Part shown: positions 16,993-25,576 of the stretch, piece after piece | How the letters are laid out: every line of letters begins with the position of its first letter | Position numbering within the stretch: position 1 is the stretch's first letter | From: Acidobacteriota bacterium | Lineage (GTDB): Bacteria; Acidobacteriota; Terriglobia; Bryobacterales; Bryobacteraceae | Reading direction: 5' to 3' | Assembly: GCA_018268935.1 (NCBI GenBank) | Contig: JAFDVS010000059.1 | Coordinates: forward strand, 106,303-170,302 | DNA: 64,000 nt | Program-made: the position numbers and the translations under genes | The notes under the pieces: model-generated | What the model was told of the DNA's origin: nothing | The model's input: the letters and a program-made list of their open reading frames with translations, nothing else | The model's database searches: none

Positions 16993-19218
16993 ATGGCGAT
17001 CCCACCTTCGAATTTGTCACTTTCCGATAGCCCTCGATACCTGGAGAAACTCCGGCAAGCCGCTGCCCTATGGGAGATGGAGCCGGAGTTCTGGGACATC
17101 TGGGGGAGGCATCATGTGCCGGGCCCTGAGGTGCAACAGGCGATATTGACTGCGCTGGGCGTGGACTGCGGTTCCGTGGCGTCGCTCACCGCGGCGATTG
17201 CGGCGCGGGAAGAGGAAGACTGGCTGCGGGCGTTGCCGCCGACGCTGGTGGTGGCGCGGGAAACGCCGCTGCCGTTGCGGCTGCGGCTGGCTTCGACTGA
17301 TGCGGTGACGGTGGAAGTACAAACCGAGGACGGGGCAGTTTGGCGGGAACTGGTGCAGCCGGAGGAGACCGGGGAACAGCGGACAGTGGATGGGCGGGTG
17401 GTGTATGAGGTTCAGGTGGCTTTGACCACGGCGGTTCCGCTGGGCTACCACCATATCCGAGTTCTGGATGCAGGGCATGTGGTGGGGGAGGCAAGGCTGA
17501 TTGTGGCTCCGGTGGAGGCGTATCTGCCGGCGGAGTTGGAAGCCGGGGGCCGGGCGGCAGGGGTGGCGGTGAGCCTGTATGGGGTACGATCGGAGCGCAA
17601 TTGGGGCTGCGGGGATTTGACCGATCTGCGGGGCCTGGTTGGCTGGATGGCGGACATGCATGCGAGCTTTCTGGCACTGAATCCGCTGCATGCGATTGAG
17701 AACCGGCAACCCTACAACATCAGCCCGTATCTGCCGAACTCGTCGTTCTTCCGCAATCCGATTTATTTGGACGTGGAGGCGGTGCCGGAGTATGCCGCTT
17801 CGCAATTGGCGCAATCTTTGCGTGGGCGGGAGAGTGTGCAGCGTGAGATTGCCGCCTGCCGCGATGCGGAGTTTGTGGAATATGAGCGGGTGTGGCGGCT
17901 GAAGCGGCTGTTCCTGCAGGTGCTGCACCGGCAGTTCCGGCTGCGCGCGAGTGCGGCTCGGCGGCAGGCATTTGCTGCGTTTGTGGCGGAGCGGGGCGAG
18001 AGGCTGCGGCGCTTTGCTACGTATTGTGCGTTGTGGGACCGGCTGCACAAGCGCAATCGCGACTTGTGGATTTGGCCGGATTGGCCGGCCGAGTATCAGG
18101 ATCCGGAGTCGGCGGCGGTGGCGGAGTTTGTACGGACCCACGGGTGGCAGATTGAGTTTCACCAGTACGTGCAGTGGGTGTTGGATGAAGAACTGGGGGC
18201 GGTGCAGCAGGAGGCTAGGGAGAAGGGGTTGATCGGGCTGTATCACGATCTGGCGCTGGCGACGGATCGCTGTGGAGCGGATTTGTGGGCCTACCGTCCG
18301 CTGTATGTGGCGGGATGCCGGGTGGGATCGCCGCCGGACGGATTTTCGCCGGAGGGCCAGGATTGGGCGTTTCCTCCGCCGAATGCGCGGAAGCTGCGGG
18401 AGGACGGATACCGGTTCTTTATTGATTCGATCCGGGCCAATTCGCGGCACGGCGGGGCGTTGCGCATGGATCACGTGATGCGGCTGTTCCGGCTGTATTG
18501 GATACCGGACGGGTTGCCGGCCAAGCAGGGTGCTTATGTGCGCGATTTCGCCGAGGATTTGCTGCACATCCTGGCGCTGGAGAGCCATCGGGGGAAATTT
18601 TTCCTGGTGGGCGAGGATTTGGGGACGGTGGAGGATCGGGTGCGGAAGTCGTTGGACCGGCACCGCATATTGGGCTGCAAGGTGCTGTTTTTTGAGAAGC
18701 ACCCGGACGGGCGTTTTCGCAAGCCGGCGGAGTACGACCGGCATGCGCTGGTTTCCTCGACGACGCACGATTTGGCGACGCTGGCGGGGTTCTGGACGAA
18801 CCGGGATATCGAAGCGCGGCGGAATGCCGGGTTGTTGCCGGACGGGGAGAGCTATCAGCGGCAGATTGCGGAGCGGGTGGCGGATAAGCAGGCGCTGCTC
18901 GATGTGCTGCATGAGTTGGGACTGCTGCCGGCGGGTTTTGCGCGGCGGGCTTCCGATTTGCCGGAATTGACCGGGGAATTGCATAACGCGATTATTGGAT
19001 TTCTGGTGCGGACTCCGTCGATTGTGATGGTGCTGAACCAGGAGGATCTGACGAAGGAGACCGAGCAGCAGAACTTGCCGGGGAGTACGTGGCAATATCC
19101 GAATTGGAAGCGGAAGATGCGGTACACGGTGGAGCAACTGCGGGGAGACCGGGTGGCGCTCGATTTTGCGCAGATGTTCCGGAACTGGCTGGATGCGAGC
19201 GGGCGGCGGTTGCGGTAG
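16993..19218 (+). CDS. malQ: 4-alpha-glucanotransferase (amylomaltase, GH77)
   Basis: A 741-residue protein. An N-terminal extension of about 190 residues with beta-sandwich character precedes the GH77 barrel, as in the long MalQ/DPE2-like enzymes. Barrel motifs visible: SERNWGCGDLTDL, ENRQPYNISPYLPNS, the nucleophile region LRMDHVMRLFRLYWIP (catalytic Asp), FLVGEDLGTVEDRV (acid/base Glu) and SSTTHDLATLAGFW (transition-state Asp). It transfers alpha-1,4-glucan segments during maltodextrin or glycogen metabolism in the cytosol. A TAGAAT hexamer lies 12 bases before ATG. A repeat copy starts seven bases after the stop codon. Confidence 0.93.
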   Translation: MAIPPSNLSLSDSPRYLEKLRQAAALWEMEPEFWDIWGRHHVPGPEVQQAILTALGVDCGSVASLTAAIAAREEEDWLRALPPTLVVARETPLPLRLRLASTDAVTVEVQTEDGAVWRELVQPEETGEQRTVDGRVVYEVQVALTTAVPLGYHHIRVLDAGHVVGEARLIVAPVEAYLPAELEAGGRAAGVAVSLYGVRSERNWGCGDLTDLRGLVGWMADMHASFLALNPLHAIENRQPYNISPYLPNSSFFRNPIYLDVEAVPEYAASQLAQSLRGRESVQREIAACRDAEFVEYERVWRLKRLFLQVLHRQFRLRASAARRQAFAAFVAERGERLRRFATYCALWDRLHKRNRDLWIWPDWPAEYQDPESAAVAEFVRTHGWQIEFHQYVQWVLDEELGAVQQEAREKGLIGLYHDLALATDRCGADLWAYRPLYVAGCRVGSPPDGFSPEGQDWAFPPPNARKLREDGYRFFIDSIRANSRHGGALRMDHVMRLFRLYWIPDGLPAKQGAYVRDFAEDLLHILALESHRGKFFLVGEDLGTVEDRVRKSLDRHRILGCKVLFFEKHPDGRFRKPAEYDRHALVSSTTHDLATLAGFWTNRDIEARRNAGLLPDGESYQRQIAERVADKQALLDVLHELGLLPAGFARRASDLPELTGELHNAIIGFLVRTPSIVMVLNQEDLTKETEQQNLPGSTWQYPNWKRKMRYTVEQLRGDRVALDFAQMFRNWLDASGRRLR

Positions 19219-19224
19219 GGTAGA

Positions 19225-19247
19225 CCGCTTGCTGACGCGCGCGGCTC
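19225..19247 (+). repeat. Interspersed 23-base repeat, copy 2
   Basis: A CCGCTT-n9-CGCGGCTC unit followed by AGTAGGGG. The two ends (14 bases) are identical to the copy at 24879 and the middle nine differ at four positions. It is intergenic, seven bases after the malQ stop. The rest of the 168-base gap up to 19386 has an A+T-rich patch (about 19270-19340) that may hold the promoter of the next gene. Confidence 0.7.
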
Positions 19248-19386
19248 AGTAGGGGTTGCCGGGGTGCGAGATTTTGTTGAATCACTTCGGATGATGGTTT
19301 ATTTTTAGTTTGAAATCATTCTTTTGCGGATTAAATTGGTAAGCGGCGGGGATGCAGGCTGTTATCCTGGAGCCGGTGAAACAACC

Positions 19387-20013
19387 ATGCTTCCGGATAT
19401 CTGTAAAGACACCGCCTATTTTATCGGGGTTGGGCTGGGCAACAGCAGCGGCCAACCCGCCATTCTGGTTTTGAAGAGAGCCAATTGGGAAACGGGGGAA
19501 CGCAGCCGGTACGATTACTCGCGGCGGCTGGTGAGCCGCTTCGAAGTGTGCCGCTGGGACAGGTTTGCTCCCGATGCGTTGCATGGGGTGATTGCGGCGC
19601 GGGCGGCGGAGATCTCGCGCGAGGCGGGTGTTTCCGGGCGGGCGACGTTTGTGGTGGACACCACGGGAGACGGCGGCACGTTTGTGCGGAAGCTGCACTT
19701 GCAGAATATCGGGGAATGCCGGGTGCTGTCGGTGGCCGTGACGGGGCCGGATGCGGAGATGCATCAGAACAATACGTACTATTTGCCGCGGCGGGGACTG
19801 CTATCGGGGTTGTTGACGACGATGGATAAGTGCCAGTTCACGTTTCCGGGTGCGGTGTATGGAATTGAGGAGTTGCAGGCGGAGTTGGCGCGGATGCAGG
19901 CAGCCTGGAGGTCGGGAGGGCTGCCTGCGCTCGACCGGACGAATCCGAGCGATACGGTGATCGCGATGGCGATGGCTGTGTGGCGCGCGAAAAAATTCGA
20001 ATTCTACGAGTAG
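19387..20013 (+). CDS. RNase H-fold, phage terminase-nuclease-like protein
   Basis: A 208-residue protein from ATG 19387. It resembles the C-terminal nuclease domain of large terminases: an opening strand YFIGVGLGNSSGQPAILVL, a central strand FVVDTTGDGGTFVRKL and a C-terminal helix PSDTVIAMAMAVWRAKKF. In active terminases the first strand reads G-V/I-D-L/P-G; here Asp is replaced by Gly (residue 16), while the other two acidic positions are kept. There is no ATPase domain and no phage neighbours, so it is a stand-alone and perhaps non-nucleolytic relative. The family assignment is from pattern memory and should be tested by profile search. It ends two bases before the converging dehydratase gene. 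Confidence 0.55.
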   Translation: MLPDICKDTAYFIGVGLGNSSGQPAILVLKRANWETGERSRYDYSRRLVSRFEVCRWDRFAPDALHGVIAARAAEISREAGVSGRATFVVDTTGDGGTFVRKLHLQNIGECRVLSVAVTGPDAEMHQNNTYYLPRRGLLSGLLTTMDKCQFTFPGAVYGIEELQAELARMQAAWRSGGLPALDRTNPSDTVIAMAMAVWRAKKFEFYE

Positions 20014-20015
20014 CG

Positions 20016-21800
20016 CTAGTGGTTGTGCCGGGGCAGGTCTTTGCCGACGTCGTGGTATTTGACGGCGAAGTCGAAGACGGCTCCGACGTCCTGCTGGCTG
20101 ACGTGGGCTCGGAAGAGCTCTTGCCAAGGGGTTTGGCTGGGCGGCATCGTCACCTTGAGCGCGGCTTTGCGGCGGGCGATTTCTTCGTCGCTCACTTGCA
20201 TGTCGACGCGGCGGGCGCGCAGGTCGATTTTGAGGATGTCGTTCGTCTGCAGGATTGCGAGGTTGCCGCCGACTGCGCTTTCGGGTGAGACGTGGAGAAT
20301 CGAGGGGCTATCGGATGTTCCGCTTTGACGGCCGTCGCCGAGACAGGGCAGCTTGTGCACGCCTTTCTTGATGAGGGCGTCGGGCGGGAGCATGTTCACG
20401 ACTTCGGCTGCGCCAGGATAGCCGACGGGGCCGGTGCCTCGGACGACCAGGACACAGTGTTCGTCGATGTTGAGCGCGGGATCGTTGATGCGTTCGTGGT
20501 AGTCTTCAGGACCTTCGAAAACGATGGCGCGGCCGGTGAACACTTCTTCTTCGCCGGGGGTGGAGAGGAAGCGGCGGCGGAAGTCGGCGCCGATGACCGA
20601 GGTTTTGATGATGGCGGAATCGAAGAGATTGCCGGTGAGGACGAGGAAGCCGGCGTTCTCCATGAGAGGCTTCGAGTAGGGGCGGATGACGGCTTCGTTG
20701 AGAGTGCGCGTGGAGGAGTAGTTCTCGCCGATGGTTTTGCCGTTGGCGGTGAGCGCGCCGGTGTGGATCTTGCCGGCGGCGATCAGTTCGCCGACCACGG
20801 CCGGGACGCCGCCCGCGCGGTGATACTCTTCGCCGAGGAATTCGCCCGCGGGCTGAAGATTGACGATCAGCGGGATTTCATGGCCGACGGTCTCCCAGTC
20901 TTTCAGTTGCAGATCGACGCCCATGTGGCGGGCCACGGCGATCAAGTGCGTTGGCGCATTGGTGGAGCCGCCGATTGCGGAGTTGACGACGATGGCGTTT
21001 TCGAAGGCCTCCCGCGTGAGGATTTTGCTGGGCGTGAGATCTTCCTTCACCATGTCGACGATGCGGCGGCCGGTGAAGTAGGCCATCTGGGTGCGGTCTT
21101 TGTGTGGTGCGGGAATGGCGGCGCAACCGGGGAGCGACATGCCGAGCGCTTCGGCCAGGGAGTTCATGGTGGTGGCCGTGCCCATGGTGTTGCAGTGTCC
21201 GGGTGAAGGGACAGAACTGGCGACCATTTCCATGAACTGCTCGAGCGAGATTTCGCCGCCCTGGTACATGCGGCGCGCTTCCCACACGGCCATGCCGCTG
21301 CCGGCGAGTTTGCCGTTATAGTAGCTGTTGAGCATGGGGCCGCCGGAAAGCACGATGGCCGGAGTGTTCACCGTGGCTACGGCCATGAGGCTTGCGGGGG
21401 TGGTTTTATCGCAGCCGGTGGTGAGCACGACGCCGTCCATCGGCGTGCCGTGCAGGATCTCCACTAAGCCCAAGTAGAACAGATTGCGATCAATGGCCGC
21501 GGTGGGACGGCGGCAGCTTTCCTGAATGGGGTGAGTGGGGAAGACGAAGGGGATGCCGCCGGCGTCGCGAATGCCGTCGCGAATACGATCGACCAGATTG
21601 AGGAAATGGCGGTTGCAGGCCGAGATGTCGTTGCCGGTTTGCGCAATGCCGATGATCGGCTTGCCGGATTGCATCTCTTCGCGCGTCAACCCGAAGTTGG
21701 GGTAGCGCTCGAGATAGATGGATGTCATCCCAGGATTGGCTTGATTATCGAACCAATTGCGGCTGCGCAGGCGGCCTTTCGTTTCGTCTTTGGCTTGCAT
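20016..21800 (-). CDS. IlvD/Edd family dehydratase (sugar-acid dehydratase type)
   Basis: A 594-residue protein. Start ATG 21800 follows GGAGAGAG; upstream sequence in frame is not family-like. Iron-sulfur and magnesium-site motifs are present: TGCDKTTPASLMA, SPGHCNTMGTATTMNSLAEALG and SAIGGSTNAPTHL, with the C-terminal GDGRQSGTSDSPSILHVSPES. Length and the last motif favour aldonic-acid dehydratases (arabinonate, xylonate, gluconate) over dihydroxy-acid dehydratase IlvD, but the two cannot be separated safely by eye. It removes water from a sugar acid or 2,3-dihydroxy acid. It is the last gene of the M24 peptidase-accB-accC operon, 34 bases after accC. Confidence 0.85.
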   Translation of the reverse strand: MQAKDETKGRLRSRNWFDNQANPGMTSIYLERYPNFGLTREEMQSGKPIIGIAQTGNDISACNRHFLNLVDRIRDGIRDAGGIPFVFPTHPIQESCRRPTAAIDRNLFYLGLVEILHGTPMDGVVLTTGCDKTTPASLMAVATVNTPAIVLSGGPMLNSYYNGKLAGSGMAVWEARRMYQGGEISLEQFMEMVASSVPSPGHCNTMGTATTMNSLAEALGMSLPGCAAIPAPHKDRTQMAYFTGRRIVDMVKEDLTPSKILTREAFENAIVVNSAIGGSTNAPTHLIAVARHMGVDLQLKDWETVGHEIPLIVNLQPAGEFLGEEYHRAGGVPAVVGELIAAGKIHTGALTANGKTIGENYSSTRTLNEAVIRPYSKPLMENAGFLVLTGNLFDSAIIKTSVIGADFRRRFLSTPGEEEVFTGRAIVFEGPEDYHERINDPALNIDEHCVLVVRGTGPVGYPGAAEVVNMLPPDALIKKGVHKLPCLGDGRQSGTSDSPSILHVSPESAVGGNLAILQTNDILKIDLRARRVDMQVSDEEIARRKAALKVTMPPSQTPWQELFRAHVSQQDVGAVFDFAVKYHDVGKDLPRHNH

Positions 21801-21834
21801 GGGTGTTCTCTCTCCGGACTTGCGGCGCCTGGTG

Positions 21835-23196
21835 TCAGGCCCGCGCCTTAGTGGTCTGTGGCATGAATTTGTTGAGCCAACTGGTGTGGAAATCGGCGGT
21901 GACGAATTCGGGATCCACGAGGATGCGCTGATGCAGCGGGATCGAAGTGTGGATGCCTTCCACAACGAACATGTCGAGGGCGCGGCGCATGCGGGCGATG
22001 GCTTCGTTGCGGTCGCGGCCGTGGGTGATGAGCTTGGCGATCATCGAATCGTAATAGGGCGGAATGACGCCGTCGGTGTAGGCCGCGGTGTCGACGCGCA
22101 CGCCGATGCCTCCGGGGACGTTCATGGCGGTGATGCGCCCCGGGGAAGGGGAGAACGTCTCCGGGTGTTCTGCGTTGATGCGGCACTCAATGGCGTGACC
22201 CTTGAGGGTGATGGGGCCGCCGAGGATCTGGTCAAGCGTTTCGCCGGCGGCGATGCGGATCTGGCTTTTCACGATGTCGATGCCGGTGATGAATTCGGTG
22301 ACCGGGTGTTCCACCTGGACGCGGGCATTGACTTCGATGAAGTAGAGGTTGCCGGAGCGATCCATGAGGAACTCGACAGTGCCGGCGTTGGTGTAGCCGG
22401 TGTCGCGCATGGCCTTTTTGAGGGCGCTGGCGATGCGTTCCCGCAGCTCCGGGGTGACGCTGGGCGAGGGCGCTTCCTCAATGATTTTCTGGTGACGGCG
22501 CTGGAGCGAGCATTCGCGTTCGCCGAGGATTTCCACGTTGCCGTGCATGTCGGCGAGCACCTGGAATTCGATGTGGCGGGGGAATTCGACGAGCTTCTCC
22601 ATGTAGAGATCGCCGTTGGAGAAGGCCGCGGCCGCTTCGTTGGAGGCCTGGGCGAAGAGGTTCGGCAGTTCTTCGGCGGTGCGGACGACGCGCATGCCGC
22701 GGCCACCACCTCCGGCCGAAGCTTTGATCATGACGGGGAGCCCGATTTGGCCGGCGAGTTCGACGGCTTCCTCCGGTGAGGCAAGGATGCCTTCCGAACC
22801 GGGGAGCGTAGGAACTCCGGCCTTCTTCATCGCTTCGCGGGCGCATTGCTTCAAGCCCATGAGCTTGATGACATCGGGGTTGGGGCCTACGAAGGTGATG
22901 CCGGACATCTGGCAGACTTCGGCGAAATCGGCGTTTTCACTGAGGAAGCCGTAGCCGGGGTGAATGGCGTTGGCGTTGGTGATCTCAGCGGCGCTAATGA
23001 CGGATGGGATGTCCAGATAGCTGCGGGCGCTTTTGGCCGGGCCGATGCAGACGGCTTCGTCGGCAAAGCGGACGTGAAGGCTGTTGCGGTCGGCTTCGGA
23101 ATAGACCGCAACCGTCGCGATCCCGAGTTCCTTGCAGGCGCAGATGACGCGCAGAGCGATTTCACCGCGGTTGGCGATCAGGATCTTCTGGAACAT
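21835..23196 (-). CDS. accC: Acetyl-CoA carboxylase biotin carboxylase subunit
   Basis: A 453-residue protein matching AccC along its length: FQKILIANRGEIALRVI, HPGYGFLSENADFAEVC, the ATP-grasp glycine loop KASAGGGGRGMRVV, HIEFQVLADMHGNV, RECSLQRRHQKIIEEAPS, FIEVNARVQVEHPVTE and a C-terminal RRALDMFVVEGIHTSIPLHQRIL. It carboxylates biotin on AccB using ATP and bicarbonate, the first step of fatty acid synthesis. It begins two bases after the accB stop. The same operon carries an M24 peptidase upstream, an arrangement also seen in Firmicutes and other Acidobacteria (peptidase-(efp)-accBC). Confidence 0.97.
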   Translation of the reverse strand: MFQKILIANRGEIALRVICACKELGIATVAVYSEADRNSLHVRFADEAVCIGPAKSARSYLDIPSVISAAEITNANAIHPGYGFLSENADFAEVCQMSGITFVGPNPDVIKLMGLKQCAREAMKKAGVPTLPGSEGILASPEEAVELAGQIGLPVMIKASAGGGGRGMRVVRTAEELPNLFAQASNEAAAAFSNGDLYMEKLVEFPRHIEFQVLADMHGNVEILGERECSLQRRHQKIIEEAPSPSVTPELRERIASALKKAMRDTGYTNAGTVEFLMDRSGNLYFIEVNARVQVEHPVTEFITGIDIVKSQIRIAAGETLDQILGGPITLKGHAIECRINAEHPETFSPSPGRITAMNVPGGIGVRVDTAAYTDGVIPPYYDSMIAKLITHGRDRNEAIARMRRALDMFVVEGIHTSIPLHQRILVDPEFVTADFHTSWLNKFMPQTTKARA

Positions 23197-23198
23197 GG

Positions 23199-23663
23199 CT
23201 ACAGGGGCCTGTAGGTGAACAAGGCTTCGCCGTACTCGACGGGCTTGCCGTTGGGGACAAGCTTGGCGACGATGACGCCGGGGGCTTCGGCCTCGATTTC
23301 ATTCATGAGTTTCATCGACTCGATGATGCAGAGGACCTGGCCGGCCTGGACGGTGTCGCCGGGTTTCACGAAGGCGCCGGCGCCTGGGGACGGCGATTCG
23401 TAGAAGGTGCCGACGATGGGCGCTTTGACGACGGGCAGTGTCTCTTCGGGCTTAGGCACCGGCACTTGTGCGACCGGCGCGGGGGCAGCCGGAGCGTGAT
23501 AGACGGGCGCTTGCATCGCTATGGGGGCGATGGGTGCGGCGACCTGCATTTCCTGACCGGGGCGCTTGATCCAAACGCGATTGTCGCCGCGCTGGACTTC
23601 GATTTCGGCCATTCCGCTTTCGTTCAGCAGTTGGATGATTTCTTTGATTTCGTCAATGGTCAT
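23199..23663 (-). CDS. accB: Acetyl-CoA carboxylase biotin carboxyl carrier protein
   Basis: A 154-residue BCCP. It has an N-terminal helix-strand region (MTIDEIKEIIQLLNESGM), a Pro/Ala-rich flexible linker (about 42-78) and a C-terminal biotinyl domain beginning KAPIVGTFYESPSPGAGAFV. The biotin attachment Lys is Lys118 in ESMKLMNEIEA; the usual EAMK reads ESMK, a tolerated variant. It carries carboxybiotin between AccC and the carboxyltransferase, whose subunits (AccA/AccD) are not in the window. It starts three bases after the stop of the M24 peptidase gene. Confidence 0.96.
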   Translation of the reverse strand: MTIDEIKEIIQLLNESGMAEIEVQRGDNRVWIKRPGQEMQVAAPIAPIAMQAPVYHAPAAPAPVAQVPVPKPEETLPVVKAPIVGTFYESPSPGAGAFVKPGDTVQAGQVLCIIESMKLMNEIEAEAPGVIVAKLVPNGKPVEYGEALFTYRPL

Positions 23664-23666
23664 TGA

Positions 23667-24752
23667 TCAGAAAACCGTTAAATCCTTAGTAGTGGGGGTG
23701 AGGATCTCGCAGCCGGATTCCGTCACGAGGACGGTGTCTTCGATGCGGATGCCTCCTTTGTCTTTCAAATAAATACCTGGTTCCACGGTGATCGCCATGC
23801 CGGCCTGGAGGATGGTAGTCTCCTTCTTGCCGATGCGCGGCGGTTCATGGATTTCAAGACCGAGTCCATGGCCGGTGGAGTGGGTAAACTCCTTATCCAG
23901 GCCATGCGCAGCCAACACCCGGCGGGCTTCCCGATCGGGCTTGCCGGCGGCGACTCCGGCGCGGATGGCGGCGATGGCAGCCAATTGCGCTTCGAGCACG
24001 GCGCGGTAGCGGCGCTTCCATTCGGACTTCGCGGAGCCGACGAACACGGTGCGCGTCATGTCGCTCGCGTAGCCATCCTGGGTTGCACCCATGTCTATCA
24101 ATAGTAACTGATCGGGTTCGATGCGGTTCCGCGTGGGGCGGGCGTGAGGCAACGCGGCGCGGGCTCCGGAAGCGACGATGGTTTCAAAGGCGCTGCCTTC
24201 GGCTCCGTGACGCCGCATCTGGAAGTCGAGTTCGGCGGCGAGGTCGTTTTCGCTCATGCCGGGGCGAAGGCGGGTGAGAGCCGCGGTGAAGGCTTTGGAA
24301 TTGGTGTTGACGGAGCGGCGGATGCGGGTGATCTCCTCAGGGGATTTCACCATGCGGAGTGTTTCGACGGCTGCCGTGATGGGAGTGATTTCGACGCCGA
24401 GGGGGAGCTTTTCGCGGAGAAAGTCGTAGGCCTGGAAGGTGAGGCGGTCGCGCTCAATGCCGATGCGTTTGAGCTTGCGGCGGCTGATGGCGGATTCAAC
24501 GGCGGGGAGGAGGTGGTTTTTGGTGATCGTAACGCGGCAATCGCATTCCTGGGCGGATTGAATGGTGTAACGGGGGTCGGTGAAGAGGGTAGCTTCGCGG
24601 GGTGTGAGGAGAATGGCGGCGTTGCTTCCGGTGAAGCCGGAGAGGTAGCGCACGTTGGGCAGCGCTGTGACGAGGAGAGCGTCCACCTTCCATTCCGCGA
24701 GTTTAGCGATAAGCCTCTCGCGGCGAGGGGCGTGTTCCGTGGATGGTTGCAA
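23667..24752 (-). CDS. M24 family metallopeptidase (Xaa-Pro aminopeptidase-like)
   Basis: A protein of about 361 residues. No ATG fits the family N-terminus; TTG 24752 (M-QPSTEHAPRRERLIAKLAEW) is chosen because a TACACT box lies six bases before it. The creatinase N-domain (VRYLSGFTGSNAAILLTPREATLFTDPRY, span 24560-24655) precedes the pita-bread domain with all metal ligands: LLIDMGATQDGYASDMTRTV (two Asp), TGHGLGLEIHEPP (His), AITVEPGIYL (Glu) and GGIRIEDTVLV (Glu). It cleaves N-terminal residues before proline in the cytosol. It is the first gene of the peptidase-accB-accC-dehydratase operon. Confidence 0.9.
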   Translation of the reverse strand: MQPSTEHAPRRERLIAKLAEWKVDALLVTALPNVRYLSGFTGSNAAILLTPREATLFTDPRYTIQSAQECDCRVTITKNHLLPAVESAISRRKLKRIGIERDRLTFQAYDFLREKLPLGVEITPITAAVETLRMVKSPEEITRIRRSVNTNSKAFTAALTRLRPGMSENDLAAELDFQMRRHGAEGSAFETIVASGARAALPHARPTRNRIEPDQLLLIDMGATQDGYASDMTRTVFVGSAKSEWKRRYRAVLEAQLAAIAAIRAGVAAGKPDREARRVLAAHGLDKEFTHSTGHGLGLEIHEPPRIGKKETTILQAGMAITVEPGIYLKDKGGIRIEDTVLVTESGCEILTPTTKDLTVF

Positions 24753-24764
24753 TCTTCTAGTGTA
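24753..24764 (-). promoter_or_regulatory. -10-like TACACT six bases before a TTG start
   Basis: TACACT reads leftward over 24764-24759, with spacer AGAAGA and then TTG at 24752. There is no Shine-Dalgarno. It predicts a leaderless mRNA for the M24-accBC operon. Confidence 0.5.
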
Positions 24765-24878
24765 ACAGAGGGGTGACAGCGCAGTTCCGATTCGAGCCCA
24801 TTGTGGGGGTGAATCCCGCGTGCCAGGGATTAGTTGCGACGGCTTTCTACTATTGCTGCCTTTTGCGAAGCAGAGGCA

Positions 24879-24901
24879 CCGCTTCCTCACGGTCGCGGCT
24901 C
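24879..24901 (-). repeat. Interspersed 23-base repeat, copy 3
   Basis: On the plus strand it reads CCGCTT-n9-CGCGGCTC. On the minus strand it encodes the last residues (SEPRP) and stop of the DJ-1/PfpI gene. Short palindromic ends (CCGC/GCGG) suggest a REP-like hairpin. Confidence 0.7.
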
Positions 24902-25576
24902 TGAAACGCGGGCGGCGGCGCGTTCGGTGGCGGTGCGGCGGCGGGCGAGCATGGGTTTGGCTTTTTGCTTCACTGCTGTGATCAGCGCGAGTTCGGATGC
25001 TTCCGGTGAGCCGGGGCCGAAGGGCGGGGAGGGGTCGTATTCCAGTTGCAGAGCGATGGATCGGGCCGTGTCTTCGTCGCGCAGCAAGGCGGCGAGCTGC
25101 AGGGCGAAGTCGATGCCCGCGGTGACGCCTCCGCCAGTGATGCGATTGCGGTCGATGACGACGCGCTCGGCGGTGGGTTGTGCGCCAAGCAGCGCCAGTT
25201 GATCGCGCGACATCCAGTGGCAGGCGGCTCGATAGCCTTGCAGCAAACCGGCAGCGCCTAGCAACAGCGAGCCGGTGCAGACGGAGGTGATCCACTTGGC
25301 CTGCGCCGCTTGCGCGCGGAGCCAGTCGAGGAGTTCCGTGTCATCCATCAAATCGATTTGACCGGGACCGCCAGGGACACAGAGCACTTCGCAGGGTGGA
25401 CAATCGGCGAGGGTGATGGTGGGGAGAATCGCCATGCCGCTGTCGCTGGTGACAGGGTCCATCGTGCGCCAGGCGAGATGCACGCGTGTGTCGGGAATGC
25501 GGCGGAAGACTTCGAAGGGGCCGGTGAGATCGAGCTGCGTGAGTCCGGGGAAGAGCAGCATCACGATGTTTGTCAT
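24887..25576 (-). CDS. DJ-1/PfpI family protein (isonitrile hydratase-like)
   Basis: A 229-residue protein. NIVMLLFPGLTQLDLTGPFEVF, VLCVPGGPG and the nucleophile elbow SVCTGSLLLGAAGLL (Cys in VCTG) define a DJ-1/PfpI protein of the isonitrile-hydratase or AraC-partner type. GGGVTAGIDFALQLAALL also fits. The enzyme class acts on small molecules in the cytosol; the substrate is unknown. The C-terminal 25 residues are Arg/Ala-rich and the last codons lie in a repeat element, so the natural C-terminus was probably extended by repeat insertion. Its ATG overlaps the stop of the phosphoesterase gene (ATGA). Confidence 0.87.
   Translation of the reverse strand: MTNIVMLLFPGLTQLDLTGPFEVFRRIPDTRVHLAWRTMDPVTSDSGMAILPTITLADCPPCEVLCVPGGPGQIDLMDDTELLDWLRAQAAQAKWITSVCTGSLLLGAAGLLQGYRAACHWMSRDQLALLGAQPTAERVVIDRNRITGGGVTAGIDFALQLAALLRDEDTARSIALQLEYDPSPPFGPGSPEASELALITAVKQKAKPMLARRRTATERAAARVSEPRP

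Noticed and set aside
17068..19137. Long leftward open frame opposite malQ (689 codons)
   Set aside because: It is Arg/His/Pro-rich, has no domain and mirrors a clear GH77 gene; high G+C makes such antisense frames common.
24753..25295. Extended N-terminus of the M24 peptidase
   Set aside because: The added 180 residues are a shifted-frame reading of the DJ-1 gene; the creatinase N-domain starts after 24752.
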